From Clostridiales bacterium (GTDB taxonomy: Bacteria > Bacillota > Clostridia > Oscillospirales > Acutalibacteraceae): 64,000 nucleotides of DNA. Below the pieces are notes generated by a model that saw only the letters and a program-made list of their open reading frames with translations, had not been told where the DNA came from and did no database searches. Shown here one piece after another: positions 51,298 through 60,004 of this stretch; position 1 is the first letter of the stretch; each line of letters opens with the position of its first letter. The DNA is taken from contig JAHZDE010000004.1 in NCBI GenBank assembly GCA_019422525.1, positions 107,648 to 171,647 of the forward strand, in the 5' to 3' direction. The position numbers were made by a program, and so were the translations under genes.

Positions 51298-52254
51298 TTA
51301 CTCCTTTCCGCCAGTCAGCTTGACACGAGGATCAATCAGACCATACAAAATATCTACCACCAGGTTTGCAAGCACCAGGAAAGCACCATAGAACATGGTC
51401 GTACCAGCAATCATAGGATAGTCGTTCTGTTGTACGCACTGGACAAAATATTTGCCCATGCCGGGAATGGTAAAGATGTTCTCCACCACGAAGGTACCGG
51501 TGAGCAATGCAGCAACCAGCGGACCCATAACGGTGATAACCGGCATCAAGGCATTGCGCACGGCGTGCTTCCAGATAATAGCTTTCTGGGAAAGGCCCTT
51601 TGCCTTTGCGGTCATAATATAATCCTGTCCCAGCACGTCCAACATACTGGTACGCATCAACCGGCTGATGGTAGCCATAGAGCCAAAGGCCAATGCAAAC
51701 GGGGGCAGCAGCTTCGAGTTCAAATCCGCCCAACCCATAACGGCAAAAAGCTGAACGCCGGTAGCCTGATAAAGCTTGAGTCCCAGGAAATACTGGAGCA
51801 AAGAACCGATGACGAAAGAGGGAACGGAAACGCCAACCAAAGCAATAAACATGGTCAGGGTATCCCAGGCAGTGCCGCGCTTTACAGCAGCAATGATTCC
51901 CAGCAATACGCCGATGATAAATGCGAAAATCAGCGCCCGCAGACCCAAATCCAAAGAAACCGGGAAGGACTGGGCGATAATATCAGTCATAGCGCGCCCT
52001 GTGCGCAGCGAAGAACCCAAGTCACCCTGGAAAATACGGGCAAAGTAAATAATATATTGCTCCCAAAGAGGTTTATTAAGGCCATACTTCTCGAACAATG
52101 CGGCTTTGGCTTCTTCTGGAATTGCCTTGCCACCAGTAAAGGGATCGCCGGGAAGCAGACGCATCAAAAAGAACGTCACAGTGATGAGAGCCCACACCGT
52201 GATGACTGCATACAGGATCCGCTTGAGGATGTACATCAGCTGTTTTGAATTCAA
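51298..52254 (-). CDS. oppB: Oligopeptide ABC transporter permease OppB
   Basis: A 318-residue permease with six helices, an N-terminal 'MYILKRILYAVITVWALITVTFFLMRLLPGDPF' segment and the EAA loop 'YIMTAKAKGLSQKAIIWKHAVRNAL'. The start is placed at TTG 52254, 12 nt after AAGGGA; an ATG 18 nt further in is possible. The oppA gene lies 255 bp upstream, with two stem-loops between. Confidence 0.9.
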   Translation of the reverse strand: MNSKQLMYILKRILYAVITVWALITVTFFLMRLLPGDPFTGGKAIPEEAKAALFEKYGLNKPLWEQYIIYFARIFQGDLGSSLRTGRAMTDIIAQSFPVSLDLGLRALIFAFIIGVLLGIIAAVKRGTAWDTLTMFIALVGVSVPSFVIGSLLQYFLGLKLYQATGVQLFAVMGWADLNSKLLPPFALAFGSMATISRLMRTSMLDVLGQDYIMTAKAKGLSQKAIIWKHAVRNALMPVITVMGPLVAALLTGTFVVENIFTIPGMGKYFVQCVQQNDYPMIAGTTMFYGAFLVLANLVVDILYGLIDPRVKLTGGKE

Positions 52255-52382
52255 GCAAAATCATTCCCTTCTGAAAAATATCTATATATAAAGGTATTTT
52301 GCAGGCAGATACCATACAAATCCCTGTTGCACCACCAGAAGATGTGCTTTATTCGTCATATTTTGCAGAAATACCTATGAAA

Positions 52383-52417
52383 GCCGCAAAACCCCCAGCT
52401 CAGGAAGATTTTGCGGT
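52383..52417 (-). repeat. Stem-loop between oppA and oppB (outer)
   Basis: CCGCAAAA (52384-52391) pairs with TTTTGCGG (52410-52417). Probably limits read-through or stabilises the oppA message. Confidence 0.5.
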
Positions 52418-52427
52418 TTTCATAAGC

Positions 52428-52460
52428 AAAAAGGGCCACATGAACCCATATGGCCCTTTT
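52428..52460 (-). terminator. Leaky terminator after oppA
   Basis: AAAAGGGCCACAT pairs with ATATGGCCCTTTT (arms about 52428-52440 and 52448-52460), with T5 on the minus strand. It likely lets only part of the transcripts reach oppBCDF. Confidence 0.65.
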
Positions 52461-52509
52461 CACAAATTGCGTTTATGGTGTTTCCGAAAAACCGCTTAGA
52501 AAGCAGGTC

Positions 52510-54219
52510 TTATTTTACAATCTCAGCACCGTCGCAGAAGTCGAACTCCTGGAAGCCGGTACGGGTCATGCCGGAAAGCTTATTGGATTTTACATAGTTA
52601 ACAACGCTGAAGTACAGCGGATAGACAACGCAGTCATCCTTAATCAGGATGGTCTCAGCCTGCTGCAGGATTTCCTGACGCTTTGCAGCATCAACTTCCT
52701 CGCTGGCCTGGTTCAGCAGCTCGTCATATTTGGGGTTGTTGTACTTACCATAGTTGTTGCCGTTGCCAACCATGAACATATCCAGGAAGGTCATAGCATC
52801 GTTGTAGTCGGGAGCCCAACCAGCGAACACGATGTCAAAGTTGCCGTTTTCCATAGCGTCCAGACGGGCCTTGAAGCTCATGGGAGAAATCTCCACATCA
52901 ATGCCCAGAACGGTCTTCCACTGGTTCTGGAAGTATTCAGCCTCGGTACGAGCTCTGGTCTGGTCGTCGCACACATAAGTCAGGGTGCCAACGTCTTCCA
53001 CGCTCATGCCCAGTTCCTTCAGGCCTTCTTCAAACAGGGCCTTGGCGCCTTCCACATCATGGGTCAGCAGGTCCTCACGGCCATCCACATACTTGCCGTC
53101 GTTAGCGCCGTTAATGGAGGTAGGAACCAAGCCATTGGCCACAACGGAACCATCAGCCAGCACGTTGTCCACATAGGACTGAGGATCAACAGCATTACCC
53201 AGAGCCATACGAACCTTTGCATTGCTCAGGATCTTGTTGCCCTCGAGGTTGTACTGGAAGTACCAGTTGCTGTTATCGGTGTAGGAATACACAGGCTCAT
53301 TCAGAGCTTGCAGCTGCTTAATCTGCTCGTTGTTCACGTTGATGCAGTCAACCTGTCCAGCCTGGAAAGCGCTCAAACGGGCGTTAGCATCGGTCATCAT
53401 CACATAGTTGACCTTGGGGATGCTAATAGAATCAGCATCATAGAAGTCTTCGTTCTTGGTCAGAGTGATGTGGTCATCATGTACCCACTCGCTCACATAG
53501 TAGGGGCCATTGTAAGCCATGGTATCGATGTCCTTGTTGTACATGGAAGTACCATCGCTGTTGGCGCCAGCTGCCTCATAAATCTTCTGGTTTACAGGCA
53601 GATAGCTCTGGAAAGCAAACAGGTTCAGTGCATAGGTCAAAGGAGTGTTGAAGGTAACTTCCAGAGTATAGTCGTCAACTGCCTTGCAGCCCAGCTCGGA
53701 AGCGTCGCACTCGCCAGCATAGAACTTGTCGCCGTTCTCGATGTTGTTGTACAGAATGAAGCCATACACGGAAGCGGTTTCCTTGGTCATGCTAATGGTC
53801 CAGCTGTAAATGAAGTCTTTTGCAGTAACCGGGTCACCGTTGTTCCACTTAGCATCCTTGCGGAGCTTAATGGTGTAGGTTTTGCCATCGTCGCTAACCG
53901 TATAGCTCTCAGCCAGATCCGGAACAGGCTGGTCGTTTGCGTCCAGCTTGAACAGGCCTGCGGTGGTCATACGCAGAATATCAGCAGAAGCCACGTCAGA
54001 AGTGGTGGTGGGGTTCAGATCCGGGGGCTCAGCCCGCATATCCACAGTTACCATGTCGGGATCGGAAGTACCGGCATAGTTGCTCTTCTGAGCAGTTTCG
54101 CTTTCAGAAGTAGTGCTGTTAGTGGTCGTATCGCCGGAACTGGTAGCCGGAGTAGAAGCACAACCGGCAACAGAAACAGCCATCAGACCAGCAAGCAGCA
54201 AAGCCAGAAGCTTTTTCAT
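52510..54219 (-). CDS. oppA: Oligopeptide-binding lipoprotein OppA
   Basis: A 569-residue extracellular solute-binding protein family 5 lipoprotein (lipobox VAGC, Cys20). After a Thr/Ser-rich linker, the family-5 marks are 'DPDMVTVDMRAEPPDLNPTT', 'WNNGDPVTAKDFIYSW' and 'GWAPDYNDAMTFLDMF'. It delivers peptides to OppBCDF. ATG 54219 lies 9 nt after GGAGGG. It has its own promoter and two palindromes upstream. Confidence 0.93.
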   Translation of the reverse strand: MKKLLALLLAGLMAVSVAGCASTPATSSGDTTTNSTTSESETAQKSNYAGTSDPDMVTVDMRAEPPDLNPTTTSDVASADILRMTTAGLFKLDANDQPVPDLAESYTVSDDGKTYTIKLRKDAKWNNGDPVTAKDFIYSWTISMTKETASVYGFILYNNIENGDKFYAGECDASELGCKAVDDYTLEVTFNTPLTYALNLFAFQSYLPVNQKIYEAAGANSDGTSMYNKDIDTMAYNGPYYVSEWVHDDHITLTKNEDFYDADSISIPKVNYVMMTDANARLSAFQAGQVDCINVNNEQIKQLQALNEPVYSYTDNSNWYFQYNLEGNKILSNAKVRMALGNAVDPQSYVDNVLADGSVVANGLVPTSINGANDGKYVDGREDLLTHDVEGAKALFEEGLKELGMSVEDVGTLTYVCDDQTRARTEAEYFQNQWKTVLGIDVEISPMSFKARLDAMENGNFDIVFAGWAPDYNDAMTFLDMFMVGNGNNYGKYNNPKYDELLNQASEEVDAAKRQEILQQAETILIKDDCVVYPLYFSVVNYVKSNKLSGMTRTGFQEFDFCDGAEIVK

Positions 54220-54264
54220 TTCATTTTCCCTCCAAATGAATTTTGGTGAATCATCACTTGCATT

Positions 54265-54293
54265 ATCATACTGCAAAAACGGAAATTTTGCAA
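54265..54293 (-). promoter_or_regulatory. Promoter of the opp operon
   Basis: Minus strand TTGCAA (54288-54293) and TATGAT (54265-54270), spacer 17 bp. Confidence 0.65.
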
Positions 54294-54320
54294 GTTAAAT
54301 TCCGAAATCTTTCTTGTTGA

Positions 54321-54379
54321 TACAGGGAAACCCTGTAAGAATCTTCGACAACTTTTTAGAAGTATTGCACAATACTTCT
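54321..54379. repeat. Two palindromes upstream of the opp promoter
   Basis: TACAGGGAAACCCTGTA (54321-54337, 7-bp arms) and AGAAGTATTG-CA-CAATACTTCT (54358-54379, 10-bp perfect arms). They lie 28 and 65 bp before the -35 and could be operators. Confidence 0.5.
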
Positions 54380-54960
54380 TTCTGGGAATTATTTCATCCC
54401 ATTTTTTATTTCAAAATGCACAAAAAGCCCCCTGCTTTTTTACAAATACGCTGATTTTCATTTTATACTTCCATACAAATTAGAAAAAGCCATTAGCTCT
54501 GTGCTTTTTTTCCCAGTTTTTTCGCCGACTTTCCTCTCTAATCTTTGAAGAATTGACAGAAAAAAACGGTTTCTTATGCCTTTTCGAACAATTTTTGCAT
54601 TTTTATTACTTTGTGCAACTTGCTTGTTTTTGAATGTCCGCTCTTGACGGTCATTCTTTTGTTTTGTTCCTTATACAAATACACTTGTACTTGTAAAATG
54701 GAATTCCTCCTTCTTTGTCCTCAGAAGAGAAGCGAAGTCGAAAAAAATTGCCAAAATCAACAATTAAGATGTTCAGTCTTTCCCGTCCTTCAAAAATCTT
54801 TTATTTTTCGTAAAATTTCCGTCACAAATGCAAGATGTGTGACGAAATCCTGCATTTTTCCATTTTTTCTTGCCGATTATTTCCTGTCCTGCACATCAAA
54901 ATTCCATTTGAACCTGCTCGTGCATATAACTGACTGTAAAATTTCAAAAACATGCAAAAC
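54380..54960. other. A+T-rich non-coding region
   Basis: About 580 bp without a credible gene; a 143-codon plus-strand frame (54611-55042) is Cys- and Phe-rich, has no ribosome binding site and looks like chance. Two short A/T hairpins of the AAAAAGC...GCTTTTT kind are at 54422-54441 and about 54484-54510. Nothing else is recognised. Confidence 0.5.
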
Positions 54961-54965
54961 ATGTA

Positions 54966-55005
54966 TAAAAAGCCGCCCCGCGCTTTTACACACGGAGCGG
55001 CTTTT
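54966..55005. terminator. Terminator of cstA (bidirectional form)
   Basis: AAAAGCCGCCCCGCGC pairs imperfectly with the GGAGCGGCTTTT arm; A- and T-runs on both sides. Confidence 0.75.
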
Positions 55006-55038
55006 CTTTATGGGAAACTTACTGGATATTTTAAGCAA

Positions 55039-56793
55039 TTAAGCAGCGGTCGGAGCAGCGGCTTCTTCTTTGCCGAACAGCTTCTTTACGCCCTGGATGA
55101 CCACAACAACACCCAAAGCCAGAATCAAGGCAGCAAATACCAACTGCAGGCAAGCGCCCCAGGCAGTCAGCACGCTGGCGCCGTTCACCATGGTAGTCAT
55201 GCCGGAAACCCATGCATAAGTACCATCGGCCAGACCGGAACCCAGCTGCCAGATAGTCATAATCAATGCAGTAAAGGTAACGGCAATCATCACAACCATG
55301 GGAATCCACAGCATAAAGCCCTTGCGCTTGGTACGCTTGAGGAACACGGCGCAGGCTACCAGTGCCAAAGCAGACAGCAGCTGGTTCGCGGAACCAAACA
55401 GCGGCCAGATGGAAGCGTAACCAGCCTTGGCCAGCAGATAAGCCAGTACCAAAGTGATAATGGTAGCAAAATACTTGTTGGTCAGCACCTTGCGGACCGG
55501 GCCAATATCCTCATCCTTGATAGAGGCATCCAGGAACAGCTCCTGGAAGGACAGACGGCCAACACGAGCCACAGAGTCCAGAGAAGTCAGAGCAAAAGCG
55601 GAAACTGCCAGGTTAATCAGTGTAAAGACGATATCTTTGGGCAGACCCACAACTTGCAGGAAGTTGGACACACCGCCAGCGAAAATCTGAGGCGGAGTGG
55701 TATAGCCCTGCTCAGCCGCTGCACCGGTAGAGGTAAAGGAAGCTACTGCAATCAGCGCAATAACAGCCAGCATGGATTCCATCAACATAGCGCCGAAGGA
55801 TACCGGCAGCATATTCTTTTCATTTTTAATCTGCTTGGAAGCGGTGCCGGAAGATACCAGAGAATGGAAGCCGGACACAGCGCCGCAGGCAATGGTAACA
55901 AACAAAATCGGGAACAAGCTCTGGCCGTCCACCACAAAGCTGGTGAAAGCCGGCAGGTTTACGTCAGGCTGTGCCACAAACACGCCCACAATTGCAGCCA
56001 GAATCATGGCTACCAGCAGATAGCTGTTCAGATAGTCACGGGGCTGGAGCAGTGCCCACACGGGAGCGACCGAAGCAATCAGCACATAAATGAACACGAT
56101 AATGTGCCAAGTGCTCTGCTGAATATAGATGGGGAAATACAGGCCCAACACAACAGCTGCCACCAACAGGATAATGGCAATTGCCGTATTGATCCACTTA
56201 TGCAGCTTGCCATACCGGAGCAAAAAGCCCAGTGCAACAGCTTCCACAATGAAGATCATAGAAGTGGTAGCAACAGAGCCGTTAGCGGTAATGGTAGAAA
56301 CCGTACCGTCAGTAGCAGTGCTAAAACCATTAAAAGTACCGGCTACCACGTCTGCAAAGGCGGCAACCACCAAAATGCAGAACAGCCAGCAGAACAGCAG
56401 AAACAGCTTTTTACCGGTTTTGCCAATGTACTCTTCAATAATGTAACCGATGGTACGGCCCTTGTTCTTGACAGAAGCGTACATAGAAGCAAAATCCTGT
56501 ACCGCACCGAAAAATACGCCGCCAATCAGAATCCACAGCAGTACCGGCACCCAGCCGAAAATTGCTGCCTGAATGGGTCCGTTGATGGGGCCCGCGCCAG
56601 CGATAGACGCAAACTGATGGCCGAACACCACATTGGTGTCTGCCGGGACATAGTCAACGCCGTCCTCCAGTTCATAAGCCGGCGTTTTTGCTTTGGGATC
56701 AATGCCCCATGTGTTGGCGAGGTAACGGCCATAAATCAGGTATGCGCCGCCCAGAACCACAATGGCAATGATCATCATAAGCAAACCATTCAT
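55039..56793 (-). CDS. cstA: Carbon starvation protein CstA
   Basis: A 584-residue membrane protein with some 15 helices and the CstA signature near the start ('GRYLANTWGID', 'FGHQFASIAGAGPINGPIQAAIFG'). CstA-type proteins import pyruvate or peptides under carbon limitation; here, beside opp and aminopeptidase P, either fits. AGGAGG lies 9 nt before the ATG; promoter at 56889-56917 with an 88-nt leader. Confidence 0.93.
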   Translation of the reverse strand: MNGLLMMIIAIVVLGGAYLIYGRYLANTWGIDPKAKTPAYELEDGVDYVPADTNVVFGHQFASIAGAGPINGPIQAAIFGWVPVLLWILIGGVFFGAVQDFASMYASVKNKGRTIGYIIEEYIGKTGKKLFLLFCWLFCILVVAAFADVVAGTFNGFSTATDGTVSTITANGSVATTSMIFIVEAVALGFLLRYGKLHKWINTAIAIILLVAAVVLGLYFPIYIQQSTWHIIVFIYVLIASVAPVWALLQPRDYLNSYLLVAMILAAIVGVFVAQPDVNLPAFTSFVVDGQSLFPILFVTIACGAVSGFHSLVSSGTASKQIKNEKNMLPVSFGAMLMESMLAVIALIAVASFTSTGAAAEQGYTTPPQIFAGGVSNFLQVVGLPKDIVFTLINLAVSAFALTSLDSVARVGRLSFQELFLDASIKDEDIGPVRKVLTNKYFATIITLVLAYLLAKAGYASIWPLFGSANQLLSALALVACAVFLKRTKRKGFMLWIPMVVMIAVTFTALIMTIWQLGSGLADGTYAWVSGMTTMVNGASVLTAWGACLQLVFAALILALGVVVVIQGVKKLFGKEEAAAPTAA

Positions 56794-56888
56794 AAATGAT
56801 GACCTCCTATTTTGTTACTCCCGCACATTCAAGCACATGCAGAACTTCCAGATTGAGATTTCCCCTCATCAGGTTCTCTTGTCATACT

Positions 56889-56917
56889 ATTCTACTACCC
56901 ATCAGACAACGTGTCAA
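56889..56917 (-). promoter_or_regulatory. Promoter of cstA
   Basis: Minus strand TTGACA (56912-56917) and TAGAAT (56889-56894), spacer 17 bp. The leader (56794-56882) contains an imperfect hairpin (GAAC/GTTC arms at 56842-56845 and 56873-56876). Confidence 0.7.
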
Positions 56918-57002
56918 TAAATCGGAAATGACAAATTCACATTTTATTCATAAGTACAAAAAATTTGTCAAAAAAAAGAAATTTATGAGCAAAAAAACAA
57001 CG

Positions 57003-57045
57003 CAGCCCCCTTTTCACAGGAATTCCTGCCAAAAAGGGGGCTGTT
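57003..57045 (-). terminator. Terminator of the GH125 gene
   Basis: AGCCCCCTTTT pairs with AAAAGGGGGCT, with an inner AGGAATTCCT palindrome; T7 after it on the minus strand. Confidence 0.75.
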
Positions 57046-57081
57046 ATCTTGTATATTTTAGACCAAATGGGTATCAGGCGC

Positions 57082-58359
57082 TCAGTCCAAATCGCCCTGC
57101 TCCAGGCAGAACATAACGAACTCGCTGAACAGAGAGTTGGACCATGCAAACCAGGGACGGGTAAACTTGCTGGGGTCATCCTTGTGGAAGCCCTCATGCA
57201 TAAAGCCGGTACCGGCATCGCTGTTTTCCAGCATGTCCAGCAGCTGGAGACGCTCTTCCCGGCTGGTGCTGGTCAGACCCTGCATAGAAAGGGCAATGTG
57301 CCAGATGTACTCCGGCGGCGTGTGAGGGCTGCCTACGCCCTTGGCAAAGCTGCCTTCAAAATAGTAGGGGTTTTCGTCGCTGAGTACATACCGGCGGGTA
57401 TTCTGATAAATCTCATTGTCCGGCTCGCAGTATCCCAGATACGGAATCGACATCAGGCTGGGAACGTTAGCGTCGTCCATATGGGTATAGTGGCCCAAGC
57501 CGTCGGTCTCATAGGCATAAATCTTGCCAAACTTGGGATGGTCCACAACACCGTAATTTTCAATACCCTCGCGGATTTCCCCGGCCAGCAAATCGGCTTC
57601 TTTGGCCAGTGCCTCGTCATTGCGGACAGTCCGGCAAATTTCTGCCAGATAGCCCAGCACCACGCAGGCAAACATATTGGAGGGAATCAGGTAGGGATAT
57701 ACACAGGCATCATCGCTGGGACGGAAGCCGCACCAGGTCATACCGGTAACGGCACAGGGAGCGCCCTTGCCGTTGTGGCTCAGGGTATCCTGGGTCAGCT
57801 CGGTGTCGCGGATAAAGTAGTAATCGGAATCCTCAGCGTGATTCTGCTCTTTCTCCCACAGGCCCACAATCAGCTCCATGGTATCGAAGAAGTTGTCGTC
57901 AAAAATATCCGTGCGGCCGGTGGTTTTCCAGAACAGCCAGGCCAGCTGGATGGGATAGCACAGAGAGTCGATTTCATATTTCCGCTCCCACACCCAGGGT
58001 CCCTGACGGGGCTCGTCGGGCTCCCAGCACTGGTTGTTAGGCTCGGAGTTGAAAGCATTGGCATAGGGGTCGATGTTGATGCAGAACAGCTGACGGCGAA
58101 TCAGGCCGGCAATCAAATCGGCCACATCCTTCTGACGGGCAGCCAGCGGCAGATAGTGGCGCACCTGTGCGGTGGAATCCCGCAGCCACATGGCGGGGAT
58201 GTCGCCGGTGAGCACAAAAGTGGTGCCGTCTTCCATCTCCCGGACGGTGGTGTCCATGGTGTTGGGGTAGCAGTTGCGGAACAGCTGGGCCAGCTTCGGG
58301 CGGGATTCCAGCTTTTCGCAGATACGGTCAATTTCAGGTTTCAAATTGGGCAGTGCCAT
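57082..58359 (-). CDS. Glycoside hydrolase family 125 (exo-alpha-1,6-mannosidase)
   Basis: A 425-residue (alpha/alpha)6 enzyme of family GH125. Family marks: 'TTFVLTGDIPAMWLRDSTAQVRHYLP', 'DPYANAFN', 'WERKYEIDSLCYPIQLAW', 'FRPSDDACVYPYLIPSNMFA', and 'GTGFMHEGFHKDDPSKFTRPWFAWSNSLF'. No signal peptide, so it works inside the cell on imported mannosides. ATG 58359 chosen over an in-frame GTG lying within AGAGGAG. It follows the cyclophilin gene by 60 bp and may share its promoter. Confidence 0.92.
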   Translation of the reverse strand: MALPNLKPEIDRICEKLESRPKLAQLFRNCYPNTMDTTVREMEDGTTFVLTGDIPAMWLRDSTAQVRHYLPLAARQKDVADLIAGLIRRQLFCINIDPYANAFNSEPNNQCWEPDEPRQGPWVWERKYEIDSLCYPIQLAWLFWKTTGRTDIFDDNFFDTMELIVGLWEKEQNHAEDSDYYFIRDTELTQDTLSHNGKGAPCAVTGMTWCGFRPSDDACVYPYLIPSNMFACVVLGYLAEICRTVRNDEALAKEADLLAGEIREGIENYGVVDHPKFGKIYAYETDGLGHYTHMDDANVPSLMSIPYLGYCEPDNEIYQNTRRYVLSDENPYYFEGSFAKGVGSPHTPPEYIWHIALSMQGLTSTSREERLQLLDMLENSDAGTGFMHEGFHKDDPSKFTRPWFAWSNSLFSEFVMFCLEQGDLD

Positions 58360-58419
58360 TTGATACACTCCTCTTGCTTTATAATTTCTATTGAGATAAT
58401 CAGGAAGGGAACGACGCTA

Positions 58420-58944
58420 TCAGCCGCGTTCCGGACCCATTTCGGGCTCGTCATAGTCCACGCCGAAGGTTTCGACCGTTACTTTTTCCATAATCTGGTC
58501 TTCATAGGGACGGTCGCTGTAATCCCGCTTGGCGGAAACGATGGCGTCAGCGGTTTCCATGCCTTCAATCACCTTGCCGAAAGCCGCATACTGTCCATCC
58601 AGATGAGGGGCGTCGGCTACCATGACAAAGAACTGCGAACCGGCGCTGTTGGGCCGCATGGAACGGGCCATGGACAGCACACCACGAGTATGGCGCAAAT
58701 CATTTTTGAATCCGTTTGCGGAAAACTCGCCCTTAATGCCATAGCCGGGGCCGCCCATTCCGCTGCCTTCGGGGTCGCCGCCCTGAATCATAAAACCGGG
58801 GATTACCCGATGAAAAATGGTTCCGTCATAGAAACCCTTTTTGACAAGGGAAATAAAATTGTTGACCGTATTGGGTGCAATTTCCGGATACAGCTCCGCC
58901 TTAAAAGTGCCGGCGGTAGTCTGGAAGGTTACAATTGGATACTT
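58420..58944 (-). CDS. Peptidyl-prolyl cis-trans isomerase, cyclophilin type
   Basis: A 174-residue cyclophilin without signal peptide: 'FYDGTIFHRVIPGFMIQGGDPEGSGMGGPGYGIKGEF', 'MARSMRPNSAGSQFFVMV' and 'YAAFGKVIEGMETADAI'. The active-site Arg, Phe and Gln are kept. It helps protein folding in the cytosol. GGAGGAG lies 5 to 7 nt before ATG 58944. Confidence 0.93.
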   Translation of the reverse strand, partial: KYPIVTFQTTAGTFKAELYPEIAPNTVNNFISLVKKGFYDGTIFHRVIPGFMIQGGDPEGSGMGGPGYGIKGEFSANGFKNDLRHTRGVLSMARSMRPNSAGSQFFVMVADAPHLDGQYAAFGKVIEGMETADAIVSAKRDYSDRPYEDQIMEKVTVETFGVDYDEPEMGPERG

Positions 58945-58983
58945 CATGGCTATCTCCTCCAATCAGCCAGTAATATTTATTTC

Positions 58984-59012
58984 ATTATACCTGCCCTTCT
59001 CCAAAAACACAA
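58984..59012 (-). promoter_or_regulatory. Promoter of the cyclophilin-GH125 unit
   Basis: Minus strand TTGTGT (59007-59012) and TATAAT (58984-58989), spacer 17 bp. Confidence 0.55.
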
Positions 59013-59081
59013 CCAAAATTTTAGGTAACTTTTCCCACAGCTATTTATTGTCCCCTTCTCTTCTCCCGGAACGGGGTTTTG

Positions 59082-59090
59082 TGCTATACT
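59082..59090 (+). promoter_or_regulatory. Extended -10 promoter of exoA
   Basis: TGC-TATACT (59082-59090), about 45 bp before the ATG. Divergent from the cyclophilin promoter. Confidence 0.5.
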
Positions 59091-59134
59091 AAAGATACTT
59101 TGATAACTGCCGAAAGGACAGGAGGTTTTGTGGG

Positions 59135-59887
59135 ATGAAATGTATCTCATGGAATGTAAACGGCCTGCGGGCCTGTATGACGAAAGGCTTTTTGGATTAT
59201 TTTAACCGGGAAGCCGCCGACTTTTTCTGTATTCAGGAAACCAAAATGCAGCCGGAGCAGGCAGATTTTACTCTGCCCGGCTATCAAATGTACTGGAATT
59301 CGGCGGAAAAAAAGGGGTATTCCGGGACGGCGATTTTCACCCGGCACCAGCCTCTTTCCGTCGCTTATGACATAGGGGATTCGGCTCACGAAGGGGAAGG
59401 CCGCTGCATTACGCTGGAAATGGAGGACTTTTTCCTGGTAACGGTATACACTCCCAACGCCCAGCGGGATTTGGTGCGGATTGACTACCGGATGGAATGG
59501 GAGGATGCGTTTCGCCGGTACCTGATGGAGCTGGACGCGAAAAAGCCGGTCATTATTTGCGGGGATATGAATGTAGCTCACCGTCCGATTGACCTGAAAA
59601 ACCCAAAGCCCAACATTGGAAATGCCGGATACTCCTATGAGGAGCGGGGAAAATTCTCTGAACTGCTGGCCAGCGGTTTTGTGGATACCTTCCGTGCCCT
59701 GCACCCGGAAGAAACCGGCGCCTACAGCTGGTGGTCCTATATGGGCAATGCACGGGCCAATAACACCGGCTGGCGGATTGACTATTTTCTTGTTTCCCAG
59801 CGGCTTCTGCCCCGGGTGGAAGAAAGCAGAATTCATGCAGAAGTATTGGGCAGCGACCACTGTCCGGTAGAATTGGTTTTGAAATAA
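59135..59887 (+). CDS. exoA: Exodeoxyribonuclease III / AP endonuclease
   Basis: A 250-residue endonuclease/exonuclease/phosphatase-fold enzyme: 'SWNVNGLRACMTKGF', catalytic Glu in 'FCIQETKMQ', 'VYTPNAQR', 'CGDMNVAHRPIDL', 'TGWRIDYFLVSQRL' and 'GSDHCPVEL'. It cuts DNA at abasic sites in base-excision repair. AGGAGG lies upstream of the ATG. Confidence 0.94.
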   Translation: MKCISWNVNGLRACMTKGFLDYFNREAADFFCIQETKMQPEQADFTLPGYQMYWNSAEKKGYSGTAIFTRHQPLSVAYDIGDSAHEGEGRCITLEMEDFFLVTVYTPNAQRDLVRIDYRMEWEDAFRRYLMELDAKKPVIICGDMNVAHRPIDLKNPKPNIGNAGYSYEERGKFSELLASGFVDTFRALHPEETGAYSWWSYMGNARANNTGWRIDYFLVSQRLLPRVEESRIHAEVLGSDHCPVELVLK

Positions 59888-59933
59888 TCAGAGTTATTTG
59901 CATAAAATTTATATACAATTACTCGAAATGATG

Positions 59934-59939
59934 TATAAT
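59934..59939 (+). promoter_or_regulatory. -10 element of the MBL gene
   Basis: TATAAT with a poor -35 (TATACA at 59912-59917). Confidence 0.4.
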
Positions 59940-60004
59940 AGATATAGAAGCTATGCTTTATGAAGAAAATAAATCCTTTTCTTTTCCGATAAGGAGGTAT
60001 TCTC

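Noticed and set aside
54611..55042. 143-codon plus-strand frame between oppA and cstA
   Set aside because: No start signals, runs into the cstA terminator, and composition is that of A+T-rich spacer.
56794..56882. TPP riboswitch or hammerhead ribozyme in the cstA leader
   Set aside because: A CTGATGAG stretch is present, but the partner core sequences of both elements are absent and the leader is too short for TPP.
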